Counted from the first letter of the stretch, positions 1 to 6,700 are shown. The stretch: DNA of 13,222 nucleotides from Tenericutes bacterium HGW-Tenericutes-5 (GCA_002839125.1 PGXI01000092.1:1-13222); one strand, 5' to 3'. A program made the numbers and translations. Notes: generated by a model not told the origin, from the letters alone.

Positions 1-580
1 TACTTACTCTCTTTCCCTGGTAAAACTTCGGTATTGAAACAGAAGTTAGATTCTCAACATCACCGATACTTACCTCATACTCAATATCTCCATTAATTAA
101 TTGAAAATCTAAACCGACACTACTCCAATCCGCATATAACGTAATATCACTGTCGCTAATGGTTAATTCTTCAAGCATTATATCGCTATCAATACTGATG
201 TACCATCCGCTGAAGATATATCCTTCTCTAGTTGGAATAGGTAAAGTTACTACATCGTTTTCATGCAAGTTATCTATCGTATAAAAGTCCAAAATCCCCC
301 CTTCGGTCTCTAGATAGATACTGTAAGAGGAAACTTCATTTGTTGTAGTTTCTTCGGTTGTATAAGTAGAAGTTGTGGTGAAGACTGAGGTTGTCAATAT
401 TTGTGTTGTTGAAGAAACTAAAGTAGTTGATTCAACTGTAGTGGGAATTAAGGTGTTTTCTGATGTTTCTTGCGAGTCTAAAGTAGTTGTTGAAGAGTTC
501 TGAGTTGTGGGATTGCCTGTGCAGCTAATGATCGAAAGAGTAATAATCAAACCAAGCAAAAATAAAAGTTTGCTTTTCAT
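1..580 (-). CDS. Surface lipoprotein, Thr-rich stalk plus InlB-type repeat (3' end outside window)
   Basis: Partial gene, open at the left edge, with 193 codons visible. It starts at ATG 578-580 with the Shine-Dalgarno TGGAGGTAAC directly upstream (581-590). Residues 1-20 form a lipoprotein signal: Lys2 and Lys4, a hydrophobic core, then lipobox SIISC with the lipidated Cys at 20. Residues 21-85 are a Thr/Ser-rich linker (25 Thr and 11 Ser of 65), as in cell-surface stalks. Residues 86-152 match the Listeria-Bacteroides InlB-type repeat, with REGYIFSGWY at 118-127 and ending ITLYADW. Residues near 168-193 (IEYEVSIG, then VSIPKFYQGKRV) resemble the opening of BspA-like leucine-rich repeat domains, which is less certain. 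By family it should be anchored outside the membrane and act in adhesion or binding, but the ligand is unknown. It is transcribed away from the ribosomal cluster from its own promoter. Confidence 0.85.
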   Translation of the reverse strand, partial: MKSKLLFLLGLIITLSIISCTGNPTTQNSSTTTLDSQETSENTLIPTTVESTTLVSSTTQILTTSVFTTTSTYTTEETTTNEVSSYSIYLETEGGILDFYTIDNLHENDVVTLPIPTREGYIFSGWYISIDSDIMLEELTISDSDITLYADWSSVGLDFQLINGDIEYEVSIGDVENLTSVSIPKFYQGKRVS

Positions 581-639
581 GTTACCTCCAATAGAAATGG
601 TCTATTATAAATATTTTTATAATTTATTTAATTATATAT

Positions 640-668
640 TTTATAAAAAATAATCTCAATACTGTCAA
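640..668 (-). promoter_or_regulatory. Sigma-A type promoter of the lipoprotein gene
   Basis: On the minus strand a perfect -35 box TTGACA (663-668) is followed by a 17-base spacer and a -10 box TATAAA (640-645, five of six consensus bases). Transcription would start near 633, giving a leader of about 50 nt before the ATG at 580. This is the best promoter match seen in the intergenic region and faces away from the ribosomal genes. Confidence 0.7.
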
Positions 669-670
669 TG

Positions 671-878
671 AAAAAAATTACAATATCTATGAAGTCCAAT
701 GTGTACATAATTGATAATTTTATATACAAATGTCACTAAAAAGATAAATGTCACTGAATATAAAAAATTTCATAATCGAAAGAAAACTATATTTTTTTAA
801 AAAATTTTTTTATCTGGTGAGAAAATGTTGGTTTTTTCCTGTATCTACAACAAAATAAGCGATTCTGGAAAAAAATCC
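671..878. other. AT-rich divergent spacer with A/T tracts and a direct repeat
   Basis: No gene is supported here. The stretch is strongly AT-rich. A T7-A6-T7 tract lies at 792-811 and an A7 tract at about 869-875, directly upstream of the rpsJ promoter. Such tracts commonly bend DNA and can act as UP-element-like contacts for RNA polymerase, although that role is inferred. It also holds two copies of a 10-base direct repeat, listed separately. Confidence 0.5.
728..755. repeat. Two copies of 10-base direct repeat AAATGTCACT
   Basis: AAATGTCACT occurs at 728-737 and again at 746-755, an 18-base period, between the two divergent promoters. It could be a pair of protein binding sites or chance in AT-rich DNA. 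No inverted symmetry was seen within the unit. Confidence 0.5.
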
Positions 879-907
879 TTGCATTAATTTTAGAAATTTG
901 ATATCAT
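879..907 (+). promoter_or_regulatory. Candidate promoter of the S10 operon
   Basis: TTGCAT (879-884) lies 17 bases before TATCAT (902-907). The -10 box is preceded by TG one base upstream (899-900), giving an extended -10 element. The -35 matches only three of six consensus bases and the -10 five of six. An A7 run sits just upstream. The predicted start near 913-914 gives a leader of about 140 nt before rpsJ. No better plus-strand promoter was seen between 581 and 1052. Confidence 0.55.
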
Positions 908-913
908 ATTAAA

Positions 914-1037
914 GCCTATGGAAAATAGGAAGGCAGAGATTTGTAAGGTTGCTGACACACACATAGCCGTTGTTTAGATGGTTATGAGGGAGGTTAGGGA
1001 ATTTACAATGAGCCTGTATATAAGCTAAATTATATGC
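914..1037 (+). promoter_or_regulatory. Structured 5' leader of the S10 operon (candidate ribosomal-protein leader)
   Basis: The untranslated leader can fold into adjacent stems. Hairpin 1 is CCTAT 915-919 with ATAGG 925-929, loop GGAAA. A long-range stem joins AGGC 931-934 to GCCT 1012-1015, continued inward by TTGTAA 941-946 with TTACAA 1003-1008. It encloses ATAGCC 963-968 paired with GGTTAT 980-985. The final 8-bp hairpin (1016-1023 with 1030-1037) ends three bases before the rpsJ Shine-Dalgarno at 1041-1045. There is no GC-rich stem followed by a U-run, so it is not an intrinsic terminator. In E. coli the S10 leader is the target of L4 autoregulation. A similar role here is inference. Confidence 0.5.
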
Positions 1038-1052
1038 AAAGGAGGACTTTAA

Positions 1053-1361
1053 ATGGCTACAAATCAAGTAATTAGAATTAGATTGAAATCTTATGATCAC
1101 AGATTATTAGATCAATCAGCAAAAAGAATCGTTGAAACAGCGAAGAAAACTGGGGCTAAGGTTAGCGGGCCAATCCCACTACCTACTGAAAAGGAAATTT
1201 TCACAATTTTAAGAAGCCCACATGTTAACAAGGATTCACGTGAACAATTCGAAAGAAGAACTCACAAGAGATTAATCGATATCGTGAACCCAACGCCAAA
1301 AACAATTGATTCATTAATGCACTTAGATTTACCATCTGGTGTAGATATCGTCTTGAAGTAA
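1053..1361 (+). CDS. rpsJ: Small-subunit ribosomal protein S10 (NusE)
   Basis: The product, 102 residues, is the normal length for S10, which sits in the 30S head and, as NusE, also joins NusB in transcription antitermination. The family signature is present at about 57-73 (HVNKDSREQFERRTHKR), followed by the conserved tail IDSLMHLDLPSGVDI. The start is ATG 1053 with GGAGG at 1041-1045. It is the first gene of the cluster and follows the structured leader, the usual place for control of the whole operon. rplC follows after 26 bases. Confidence 0.98.
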   Translation: MATNQVIRIRLKSYDHRLLDQSAKRIVETAKKTGAKVSGPIPLPTEKEIFTILRSPHVNKDSREQFERRTHKRLIDIVNPTPKTIDSLMHLDLPSGVDIVLK

Positions 1362-1387
1362 GAAAATATTAAATAGGAGGTGTACTC

Positions 1388-2020
1388 ATGGCAAAAGGTA
1401 TCTTAGGAAGAAAAGTAGGAATGACTCAAGTATTTGATGAAAACGGAAAAATGATTCCTGTTACAGTAATTTCGGTGGAACCGAATGTTGTATTGCAAAA
1501 GAAAACTGTTGAAACTGATGGATATAGTTCAGTTCAATTAGGTTTTATGGATAAAAGAGCTAATTTAGTTAATAAGCCTTTAACTGCTCATTTTGAAAAA
1601 GCAAACACAACACCTAAGCGCTACATCAAGGAAATACGTCTTGCAGGAATGGAAGAGTATGAAGTTGGCCAAGAGGTAAAATGTGATATATTTACCGCTG
1701 GTGATTATGTAGACGTAACTGGAACATCAAAAGGGAAAGGTTATCAAGGTGTGATTAAGCGTCACAACCAACATACTGGACCGATGGCACACGGATCTAA
1801 ATATCATCGTGGTGTTGGATCAATGGGTGTTATTGCCCCTAACCGTATCAGAAAAGGCAAAAACATGCCAGGAAGAATGGGACATGAAACTGTCACTATT
1901 CAAAACTTAGTTGTTGTTCGTGCAGATGCAGACAAGAACATATTATTGGTCAAAGGTAATGTTCCAGGACCAAACAAATCATTAGTTATCGTTAAAAACG
2001 CATTTAAAAAACAAAATTAA
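1388..2020 (+). CDS. rplC: Large-subunit ribosomal protein L3
   Basis: The 210-residue product is typical of L3, an early 50S assembly protein that binds near the 3' end of 23S rRNA and reaches toward the peptidyl-transferase centre. The N-terminus KGILGRKVGMTQVF is diagnostic. The central finger that enters the rRNA core is visible at about 112-165 (TSKGKGYQGVIKRH, then GRMGHETVT). The Shine-Dalgarno AGGAGGTG at 1375-1382 fixes the ATG at 1388. It sits in the standard S10 order between rpsJ and rplD with no sign of damage. Confidence 0.98.
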   Translation: MAKGILGRKVGMTQVFDENGKMIPVTVISVEPNVVLQKKTVETDGYSSVQLGFMDKRANLVNKPLTAHFEKANTTPKRYIKEIRLAGMEEYEVGQEVKCDIFTAGDYVDVTGTSKGKGYQGVIKRHNQHTGPMAHGSKYHRGVGSMGVIAPNRIRKGKNMPGRMGHETVTIQNLVVVRADADKNILLVKGNVPGPNKSLVIVKNAFKKQN

Positions 2021-2048
2021 TTAATTATTTTCGGAAGGAGGAAAAGCT

Positions 2049-2672
2049 ATGCCTAAATTAGCAATGTTAAATCAACAAGGTGAATCAATTGGTAGTCTAA
2101 ATTTAAAAGACGAAGTATTTGCAGTTGAAAATAACAATCAAGTTATTTATGATGTAATTAAGCAACAAAGAGCTGCTATGCGTCAAGGAACTGCTATGAC
2201 AAAGAACAGAACAGCAGTTAGAGGCGGGGGAAGAAAACCATACCGTCAAAAAGGAACTGGACATGCTCGTCAAGGCTCCATCAGAGCGCCTCAATATACA
2301 GGCGGTGGTGTTGTCTTTGGACCAACTCCAAGAGATTATTCATATAAGGTTAATAGAAAAGTACGTCGCTTAGCTTTAAAGATCGTTTTATCAGAAAAGT
2401 TAAGAGGAGAAAACTTAATTGCAGTTGAATCAATTATCTTGGCGTCACATAAGACTAAAGATATGGTAACTGTATTAGAAAATTTAAGAGTTGAAGGTAA
2501 AATTATCGTTGTTTTAGGAGAAGATTCAGATATGACTAGTATCGCATCTAGAAACTTACCTAACGTTCAAACAATCCTTTATAATCACATTAGTGTTTAT
2601 GACATTATGAACGCAAACAAGTTAGTTTTCACTAAAGACGCTCTAGAAAAAATCGAGGAGGCTTTAAGTTAA
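2049..2672 (+). CDS. rplD: Large-subunit ribosomal protein L4
   Basis: L4 (207 residues) lines the nascent-peptide exit tunnel and is the autogenous repressor of the S10 operon in E. coli. The extended loop that reaches the tunnel is visible at about 53-98, with VRGGGRKPYRQKGTGHARQG and GGGVVFGPTPRDYSYK. The C-terminal globular half is ordinary for the family. A strong AAGGAGG lies just before the ATG. Its presence makes an L4-dependent feedback loop on the rpsJ leader plausible, but nothing in the sequence proves it. Confidence 0.97.
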   Translation: MPKLAMLNQQGESIGSLNLKDEVFAVENNNQVIYDVIKQQRAAMRQGTAMTKNRTAVRGGGRKPYRQKGTGHARQGSIRAPQYTGGGVVFGPTPRDYSYKVNRKVRRLALKIVLSEKLRGENLIAVESIILASHKTKDMVTVLENLRVEGKIIVVLGEDSDMTSIASRNLPNVQTILYNHISVYDIMNANKLVFTKDALEKIEEALS

Positions 2673-2673
2673 T

Positions 2674-2955
2674 ATGGATAAATATGATGTTATAAAACGC
2701 CCGATCGTTTCAGAAAAATCAACAAAATTAGCTGAACAAAGAAAATATACTTTCGAAGTAGATAGAAGAGCTAATAAAATTCAAATTAAAGATGCTATTG
2801 AAGCAATCTTCAATGTAAAAGTAGAAAAAGTAAATGTCGTAAATGGAAAAGCTAAAGCTAAAAGAGTTGGACAATACTCAGGATTTACCGCTTCCGTTAC
2901 AAAAGCAATTGTGACTTTAAAAGAAGGTCACAAGATCGACATTTATACAGCGTAA
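2674..2955 (+). CDS. rplW: Large-subunit ribosomal protein L23
   Basis: L23 (93 residues) sits at the exit of the ribosomal tunnel and docks trigger factor and the signal recognition particle. The N-terminus DVIKRPIVSEKSTKLAE and the stretch around 28-55 (FEVDRRANKIQIKDAIEAIF) are family signatures. The gene begins one base after the rplD stop, and its GAGGAGG Shine-Dalgarno lies inside the end of rplD, so translation of the two is probably coupled. Confidence 0.97.
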   Translation: MDKYDVIKRPIVSEKSTKLAEQRKYTFEVDRRANKIQIKDAIEAIFNVKVEKVNVVNGKAKAKRVGQYSGFTASVTKAIVTLKEGHKIDIYTA

Positions 2956-2973
2956 TGGGAGGAGTATTAAATA

Positions 2974-3804
2974 ATGGCTATTATTAAGTATAAACCACAG
3001 ACAAATGGTTTGCGTAACATGTCAAAGCTTGATTATAATGAAATTACAGCGACAAAGCCAGAAAAATCCCTAGTAGCTACTATCAAGAAAAATGGTGGTA
3101 GAAACAATCAAGGGAAAATAACAGTCCGCCATCAAGCTGGGGGAGCAAAAAGAAAATATCGTATTATTGATTTCAAAAGAAATAAAGATGGAGTTATCGG
3201 ACGTGTTGCGACAATCGAGTACGATCCAAACAGAACTGCTAATATCGCTTTAATCAATTATGCTGATGGGGAAAAACGTTACATCCTCGCTCCTAAAGGT
3301 TTAGAAGTTGGTATGACAGTTGAATCAGGTAAAGATGCAGATATCGTTATCGGTAATGCAAAAGAAATTATGGAAATTCCTGTAGGTACAGTAATCCATA
3401 ACATCGAACTTTACCCTGGTAAAGGTGGTCAATTAATCAGAGCTGCCGGTACATCTGCGCAAATTCTTGGTAGAGAAGAAAAATATGTTTTAATCAGATT
3501 AAAATCTGGTGAAGTTAGAAGAATCTTAGGAAAATGCCGTGCTACAATCGGTGAAGTAGGAAATGAATTCTACTCATTAGTAAATATCGGTAAAGCCGGA
3601 AGAAAAAGACACATGGGCGTTAAACCTACAGTACGTGGTTCAGTTATGAACCCAGTAGATCACCCTCATGGTGGTGGTGAAGGGAAACAACCTATCGGTC
3701 ATAAAGCTCCGCTTACACCTTGGGGTAAAATTGCTCTTGGTAAGATTACTAGAAATAAAAATAAGGCTAGCAGTAAATTAATTGTTAGACGCAGAAATAA
3801 ATAG
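2974..3804 (+). CDS. rplB: Large-subunit ribosomal protein L2
   Basis: The product has 276 residues, the usual size. L2 is a core 23S rRNA binder needed for subunit joining and close to the peptidyl-transferase centre. The conserved motif MNPVDHPHGGGEG is present with the key His at 230, followed by TPWGKIALGKITRNK. The last part departs slightly from the usual TPWGKPTLG form but keeps the basic tail. The N-terminal RNA-binding fold shows VRHQAGGAKRKYRIIDF at about 51-67. GGGAGGAG lies upstream of the ATG. Confidence 0.98.
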   Translation: MAIIKYKPQTNGLRNMSKLDYNEITATKPEKSLVATIKKNGGRNNQGKITVRHQAGGAKRKYRIIDFKRNKDGVIGRVATIEYDPNRTANIALINYADGEKRYILAPKGLEVGMTVESGKDADIVIGNAKEIMEIPVGTVIHNIELYPGKGGQLIRAAGTSAQILGREEKYVLIRLKSGEVRRILGKCRATIGEVGNEFYSLVNIGKAGRKRHMGVKPTVRGSVMNPVDHPHGGGEGKQPIGHKAPLTPWGKIALGKITRNKNKASSKLIVRRRNK

Positions 3805-3820
3805 GAAGGAGGAACTCTAA

Positions 3821-4102
3821 ATGTCACGTTCAATTAAAAAAGGCCCATTTTGTGATGATCACTTAATGAAGAAAGTAGAAAAAGCAATCGAAACAAATTC
3901 AAAGAAAGTTATTCAAACATGGTCGAGACGTTCTACAGTTTTCCCTAACTTTGTTGGCTTAACAATCGGTGTTCATAATGGTAAGGAACATGTTCCTGTA
4001 TACATTACTGAAGATATGGTTGGTCATAAGTTAGGTGAGTTCGCTCCAACTAGAACTTATCGCGGTCACGTAGATAAAAAAGCTACAAGGGGAGGTAAAT
4101 AA
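3821..4102 (+). CDS. rpsS: Small-subunit ribosomal protein S19
   Basis: S19 (93 residues) forms a complex with S13 in the 30S head and contacts the A-site tRNA side. The N-terminus MSRSIKKGPFCDDHLMKK and the signature VGHKLGEFAPTRTYRGH (about 67-83) are textbook. AAGGAGG precedes the ATG. Only two bases separate its stop from rplV, whose Shine-Dalgarno is embedded in the rpsS 3' end. Confidence 0.98.
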   Translation: MSRSIKKGPFCDDHLMKKVEKAIETNSKKVIQTWSRRSTVFPNFVGLTIGVHNGKEHVPVYITEDMVGHKLGEFAPTRTYRGHVDKKATRGGK

Positions 4103-4104
4103 TC

Positions 4105-4440
4105 ATGGAAGCAAAAGCTGTTGCTAAAACTGTAAGAATCTCTCCTCGTAAAGTAAAGTTAGTAATTGATTTAATTAGAGGTAAAAACATTGGCGATGCA
4201 TACGCTACTTTAAGAAATACTCCAAGAGGAGCAACAAAAGCTGTTGAAAAAGTCTTAAAATCAGCGGTTGCCAATGCTGAACATAATTATCAATTAGACC
4301 AAGCTAAATTATTCGTAAAAGAAATTTATGTTGGAGAAGGTAAAACTTTAAAAAGAATGCAACCTCATTCACAAGGTAGAGCATTTGCAATATTAAAAAG
4401 AACTAGCCACATTTACATCACAGTGGCAGAAAGGGAGTAA
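4105..4440 (+). CDS. rplV: Large-subunit ribosomal protein L22
   Basis: L22 (111 residues) lines the nascent-chain tunnel opposite L4. Its long beta-hairpin, which forms the constriction where macrolides bind, corresponds to about residues 80-97. The C-terminal signature GRAFAILKRTSHIYI is present. The N-terminus AVAKTVRISPRKVKLVIDLI is typical. GGGGAGGT at 4090-4097 inside rpsS serves as ribosome binding site. Confidence 0.97.
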   Translation: MEAKAVAKTVRISPRKVKLVIDLIRGKNIGDAYATLRNTPRGATKAVEKVLKSAVANAEHNYQLDQAKLFVKEIYVGEGKTLKRMQPHSQGRAFAILKRTSHIYITVAERE

Positions 4441-4450
4441 GAGGAATTTT

Positions 4451-5068
4451 ATGGGACAAAAAGTTAATCCAGTTGGACAACGTATAGGTATCATCCTTGA
4501 TTGGGAATCAAGATGGTATGCTGATAAAAACGAAGTAGCGGATCTTTTACATGAAGATATTAAAATTCGTGACTTACTTTACGATCTATACAAGAATGCA
4601 AGTGTTTCTAAGATTGAGATTGAAAGAAGTAAAAAACGAGTTATCATAACTGTTAACACTGCAAAACCAGGTATGGTTATCGGTAGAAATGCTGAAACTA
4701 AAAAAGCAGTTGTTGAAAAATTAGAAAAATTAACTGATAAACAAGTATTTTTAAATGTTGTTGAAATCAAACGTCCAGAAAAAGATGCAAGATTAGGAGC
4801 TTCTTTCAGAAGAGTACAAAAAGTTGCTATTCAAAGAGCTTTAAAAGCTGGAGCTAAAGGTTGCAAAACCTTAATATCAGGACGTCTTGGCGGCGCTGAA
4901 ATGGCACGTAGTGAAGGATACAGTGAAGGAAATGTTCCTTTACATACTTTAAGAGCTGATATCGATTATGCATTAGCGGAAGCTAATACAACATACGGTA
5001 AACTAGGCGTTAAGGTATGGATTTATAAAGGGGAAATTTTACCTTCTAAGAAGAAGGAGGCTAAGTAA
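4451..5068 (+). CDS. rpsC: Small-subunit ribosomal protein S3
   Basis: S3 (205 residues, somewhat shorter than the roughly 218-233 of Bacillus and E. coli) lies at the mRNA entry channel of the 30S and takes part in helicase activity. MGQKVNPVGQRIGI opens the protein. A KH type-2 domain spans about 38-110, and the C-terminal domain has KTLISGRLGGAEMARSEGY (about 139-157). The KH GXXG loop reads G78-R79-N80-A81, so the second glycine is replaced by alanine. The gene is otherwise intact, and GAGGAA at 4441-4446 is a modest Shine-Dalgarno. Confidence 0.97.
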   Translation: MGQKVNPVGQRIGIILDWESRWYADKNEVADLLHEDIKIRDLLYDLYKNASVSKIEIERSKKRVIITVNTAKPGMVIGRNAETKKAVVEKLEKLTDKQVFLNVVEIKRPEKDARLGASFRRVQKVAIQRALKAGAKGCKTLISGRLGGAEMARSEGYSEGNVPLHTLRADIDYALAEANTTYGKLGVKVWIYKGEILPSKKKEAK

Positions 5069-5069
5069 T

Positions 5070-5492
5070 ATGTTAATGCCTAAAAGAACTAAATATCGTC
5101 GTCCTCATCGCGTTAGCTATGAAGGGCAAACAAAAGGGAATGCAGAAATCTCTTTTGGAGAATACGGTTTAAAAGCTTTAGAAGGTGCTTGGATTACAGC
5201 ACGTCAAATCGAAGCTAGCCGTATTGCAATGACACGTTTTATGAAACGTGCTGGGAAAGTATGGATTAAGATTTTCCCTCACTTAGCAAAAACTAAAAAA
5301 CCTTTGGAAGTCCGTATGGGATCTGGTAAAGGTTCACCTGAAGAATGGGTAGCAGTAGTTAAAGAGGGTATGGTAATGTTCGAAGTTGCTGGTGTACCAG
5401 AAGATGTTGCAAAAGAAGCTTTGAGATTAGCTGCTCACAAACTACCTATAAAGACAAAGTTCGTTAAGAAAGAAAGTGGTGATTCTCTATGA
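5070..5492 (+). CDS. rplP: Large-subunit ribosomal protein L16
   Basis: L16 (140 residues) binds near the A-site tRNA elbow and helps organise the central protuberance side of the 50S. The start MLMPKRTKYRRPHR is the family norm. The signatures RMGSGKGSPEEWVAVV (about 87-102) and KVWIKIFPHLAKTKKPLEV are present. Only one base separates it from rpsC. Its stop is TGA at 5490-5492, overlapping the rpmC start as ATGA, which shows that UGA terminates translation here. Confidence 0.98.
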   Translation: MLMPKRTKYRRPHRVSYEGQTKGNAEISFGEYGLKALEGAWITARQIEASRIAMTRFMKRAGKVWIKIFPHLAKTKKPLEVRMGSGKGSPEEWVAVVKEGMVMFEVAGVPEDVAKEALRLAAHKLPIKTKFVKKESGDSL

Positions 5493-5683
5493 TTTACGCT
5501 AAAGAAATTCGCGAAATGGACACCGCAACCATTTTAAATGAAATAGATAATCTAAAAAAAGAATTATTCGACCTACGCTTTAAACAAGCAACTGGTCAAT
5601 TAGAAAATACTGCACGCATCTCAACTATTAAAAAAACTATTGCTCGTATGAAGACTGTTCTTACTGAGAGAGAAAGCGAATAA
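5489..5683 (+). CDS. rpmC: Large-subunit ribosomal protein L29
   Basis: L29 (64 residues) is a small two-helix protein beside the tunnel exit, next to L23. The sequence KEIREMDTATILNEIDNLKK, then LFDLRFKQATGQLENTARI and IARMKTVLTERE, is diagnostic. It overlaps rplP by four bases (ATGA). The upstream GGTGAT can pair with the 3' end of 16S rRNA in the extended Shine-Dalgarno mode. Stop-start coupling probably sets its expression. Confidence 0.96.
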   Translation: MIYAKEIREMDTATILNEIDNLKKELFDLRFKQATGQLENTARISTIKKTIARMKTVLTERESE

Positions 5684-5696
5684 GGAGGAAATGAAT

Positions 5697-5960
5697 ATGG
5701 AATTAAAAACTAATCGTAAAGTTTTTACCGGAACTGTTGTATCTGACAAAAACGACAAAACAATTACAGTTTTAGTAACTACTTATAAAAAACATCCATT
5801 ATATGGAAAAAGAGTAATTTCTTCTAAAAAATTCAGAGCTCATGATGAAAAGAACGAAGCTAAAACTGGTGATGTTGTTAGAATTACAGAGTGCCGTCCA
5901 CTATCAGCAACTAAACGTTTCCGTTTAATTGAGATCGTGGAAAAACACGAAGAAGTTTAG
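5697..5960 (+). CDS. rpsQ: Small-subunit ribosomal protein S17
   Basis: S17 (87 residues from this start) is an OB-fold primary 16S rRNA binder in the 30S body. Typical motifs are TGTVVSDKNDKTITVLV, the KHPLYGK loop, AHDEKNEAKTGDVVRI and the signature ECRPLSATKRFRL. Another in-frame ATG lies at 5691, but it is only two bases from GGAGG (5684-5688). The ATG at 5697 has eight bases of spacing and gives the usual N-terminus, so it is preferred. It is the last gene of the classical S10 operon. Confidence 0.95.
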   Translation: MELKTNRKVFTGTVVSDKNDKTITVLVTTYKKHPLYGKRVISSKKFRAHDEKNEAKTGDVVRITECRPLSATKRFRLIEIVEKHEEV

Positions 5961-5978
5961 GATATTGGAGGTATTATT

Positions 5979-6347
5979 ATGATACAACAAGAATCAAGAC
6001 TTAAGATCGCGGATAACTCAGGTGCTCGTGAAATATTAACAATCAAAGTTTTAGGTGGTACAAGTCGTAAATACGCAAGTGTTGGCGACATCATCGTAGC
6101 TACTGTAAAAGCAGCCACTCCAGGTGGAATGGTCAAAAAAGGTGAAGTAGTTAAAGCAGTAATAGTGAGAACGAAAAAAGAAATCCGTCGTGCAGATGGT
6201 TCATACATCAAATTTGATGACAATGCAGCAGTTATTATTAAAGACGACAAATCTCCAAAAGGGACTCGTATCTTTGGACCTGTTGCAAGAGAGTTAAGAG
6301 ACGCAGAGTTTACAAAAATAGTTTCTCTAGCTCCAGAAGTATTATAA
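5979..6347 (+). CDS. rplN: Large-subunit ribosomal protein L14
   Basis: L14 (122 residues) sits at the subunit interface, forms bridges to 16S rRNA and is the docking site for the silencing factor RsfS. The opening MIQQESRLKIADNSGAREI and the C-terminal signature GTRIFGPVARELR are exact family hallmarks. GGAGG at 5966-5970 gives eight bases of spacing to the ATG. In many bacteria a separate spc operon begins here. Only an 18-base gap precedes it, leaving little room for a promoter. Confidence 0.98.
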   Translation: MIQQESRLKIADNSGAREILTIKVLGGTSRKYASVGDIIVATVKAATPGGMVKKGEVVKAVIVRTKKEIRRADGSYIKFDDNAAVIIKDDKSPKGTRIFGPVARELRDAEFTKIVSLAPEVL

Positions 6348-6361
6348 GGAGGAATTGAAAC

Positions 6362-6700
6362 ATGAAATTAAAAAAAGGCGATAAAGTCGTTATAATCTCT
6401 GGCGCAGATAAAGGTAAACAAGGAACAATTATTAAAGTTTTGACAAAAACTGATAGAGTTGTTTTAGAAGGCGAAGGCTTGGCAAAAATTAAAAAACATC
6501 TAAAACCTTCTCAAACTAATCCCGACGGAGGAATCGTTGAGATTGAAAAACCAATCCACGCTTCTAACGTTATGTTATTAGATCCAAAAGAAAAGAAACC
6601 GACTAAAATCGGCTATAAGACAGTTACTGAAACTGTTAAAAAACAAGAAGTTACTAAAAAAGTTAGATATGCTAAAAAATCTGGCAAAGTTTTAGATTAA
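6362..6700 (+). CDS. rplX: Large-subunit ribosomal protein L24
   Basis: L24 (112 residues) is an assembly-initiating 50S protein near the tunnel exit. A KOW motif occupies the N-terminus (about 4-31, KKGDKVVIISGADKGKQGTI). The conserved NPDGGIVEIEKPIHASNVML stretch follows in mid-protein. A Lys-rich tail makes it slightly longer than the common 102-105 residues. AAGGAGG overlaps the rplN stop and sets the start. Confidence 0.96.
   Translation: MKLKKGDKVVIISGADKGKQGTIIKVLTKTDRVVLEGEGLAKIKKHLKPSQTNPDGGIVEIEKPIHASNVMLLDPKEKKPTKIGYKTVTETVKKQEVTKKVRYAKKSGKVLD

Noticed and set aside
788..811. A/T palindrome (T7-A6-T7) as a bidirectional terminator
   Set aside because: It has no GC pairs in the stem and lies between two divergent genes, where no transcript needs to end. 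It is better read as A-tract DNA.
909..1100. Minus-strand open frame of 63 codons across the leader and rpsJ start
   Set aside because: It overlaps the rpsJ leader and coding sequence, lacks a ribosome binding site and resembles no known family.
5691..5696. ATG start for rpsQ at 5691
   Set aside because: It lies only two bases after GGAGG. ATG 5697 has eight-base spacing and the usual S17 N-terminus.
5957..6250. Minus-strand frame of 97 codons opposite rplN
   Set aside because: It is antisense to a clear ribosomal protein gene and has no ribosome binding site or recognisable domain. The same applies to the other antisense frames in the cluster.
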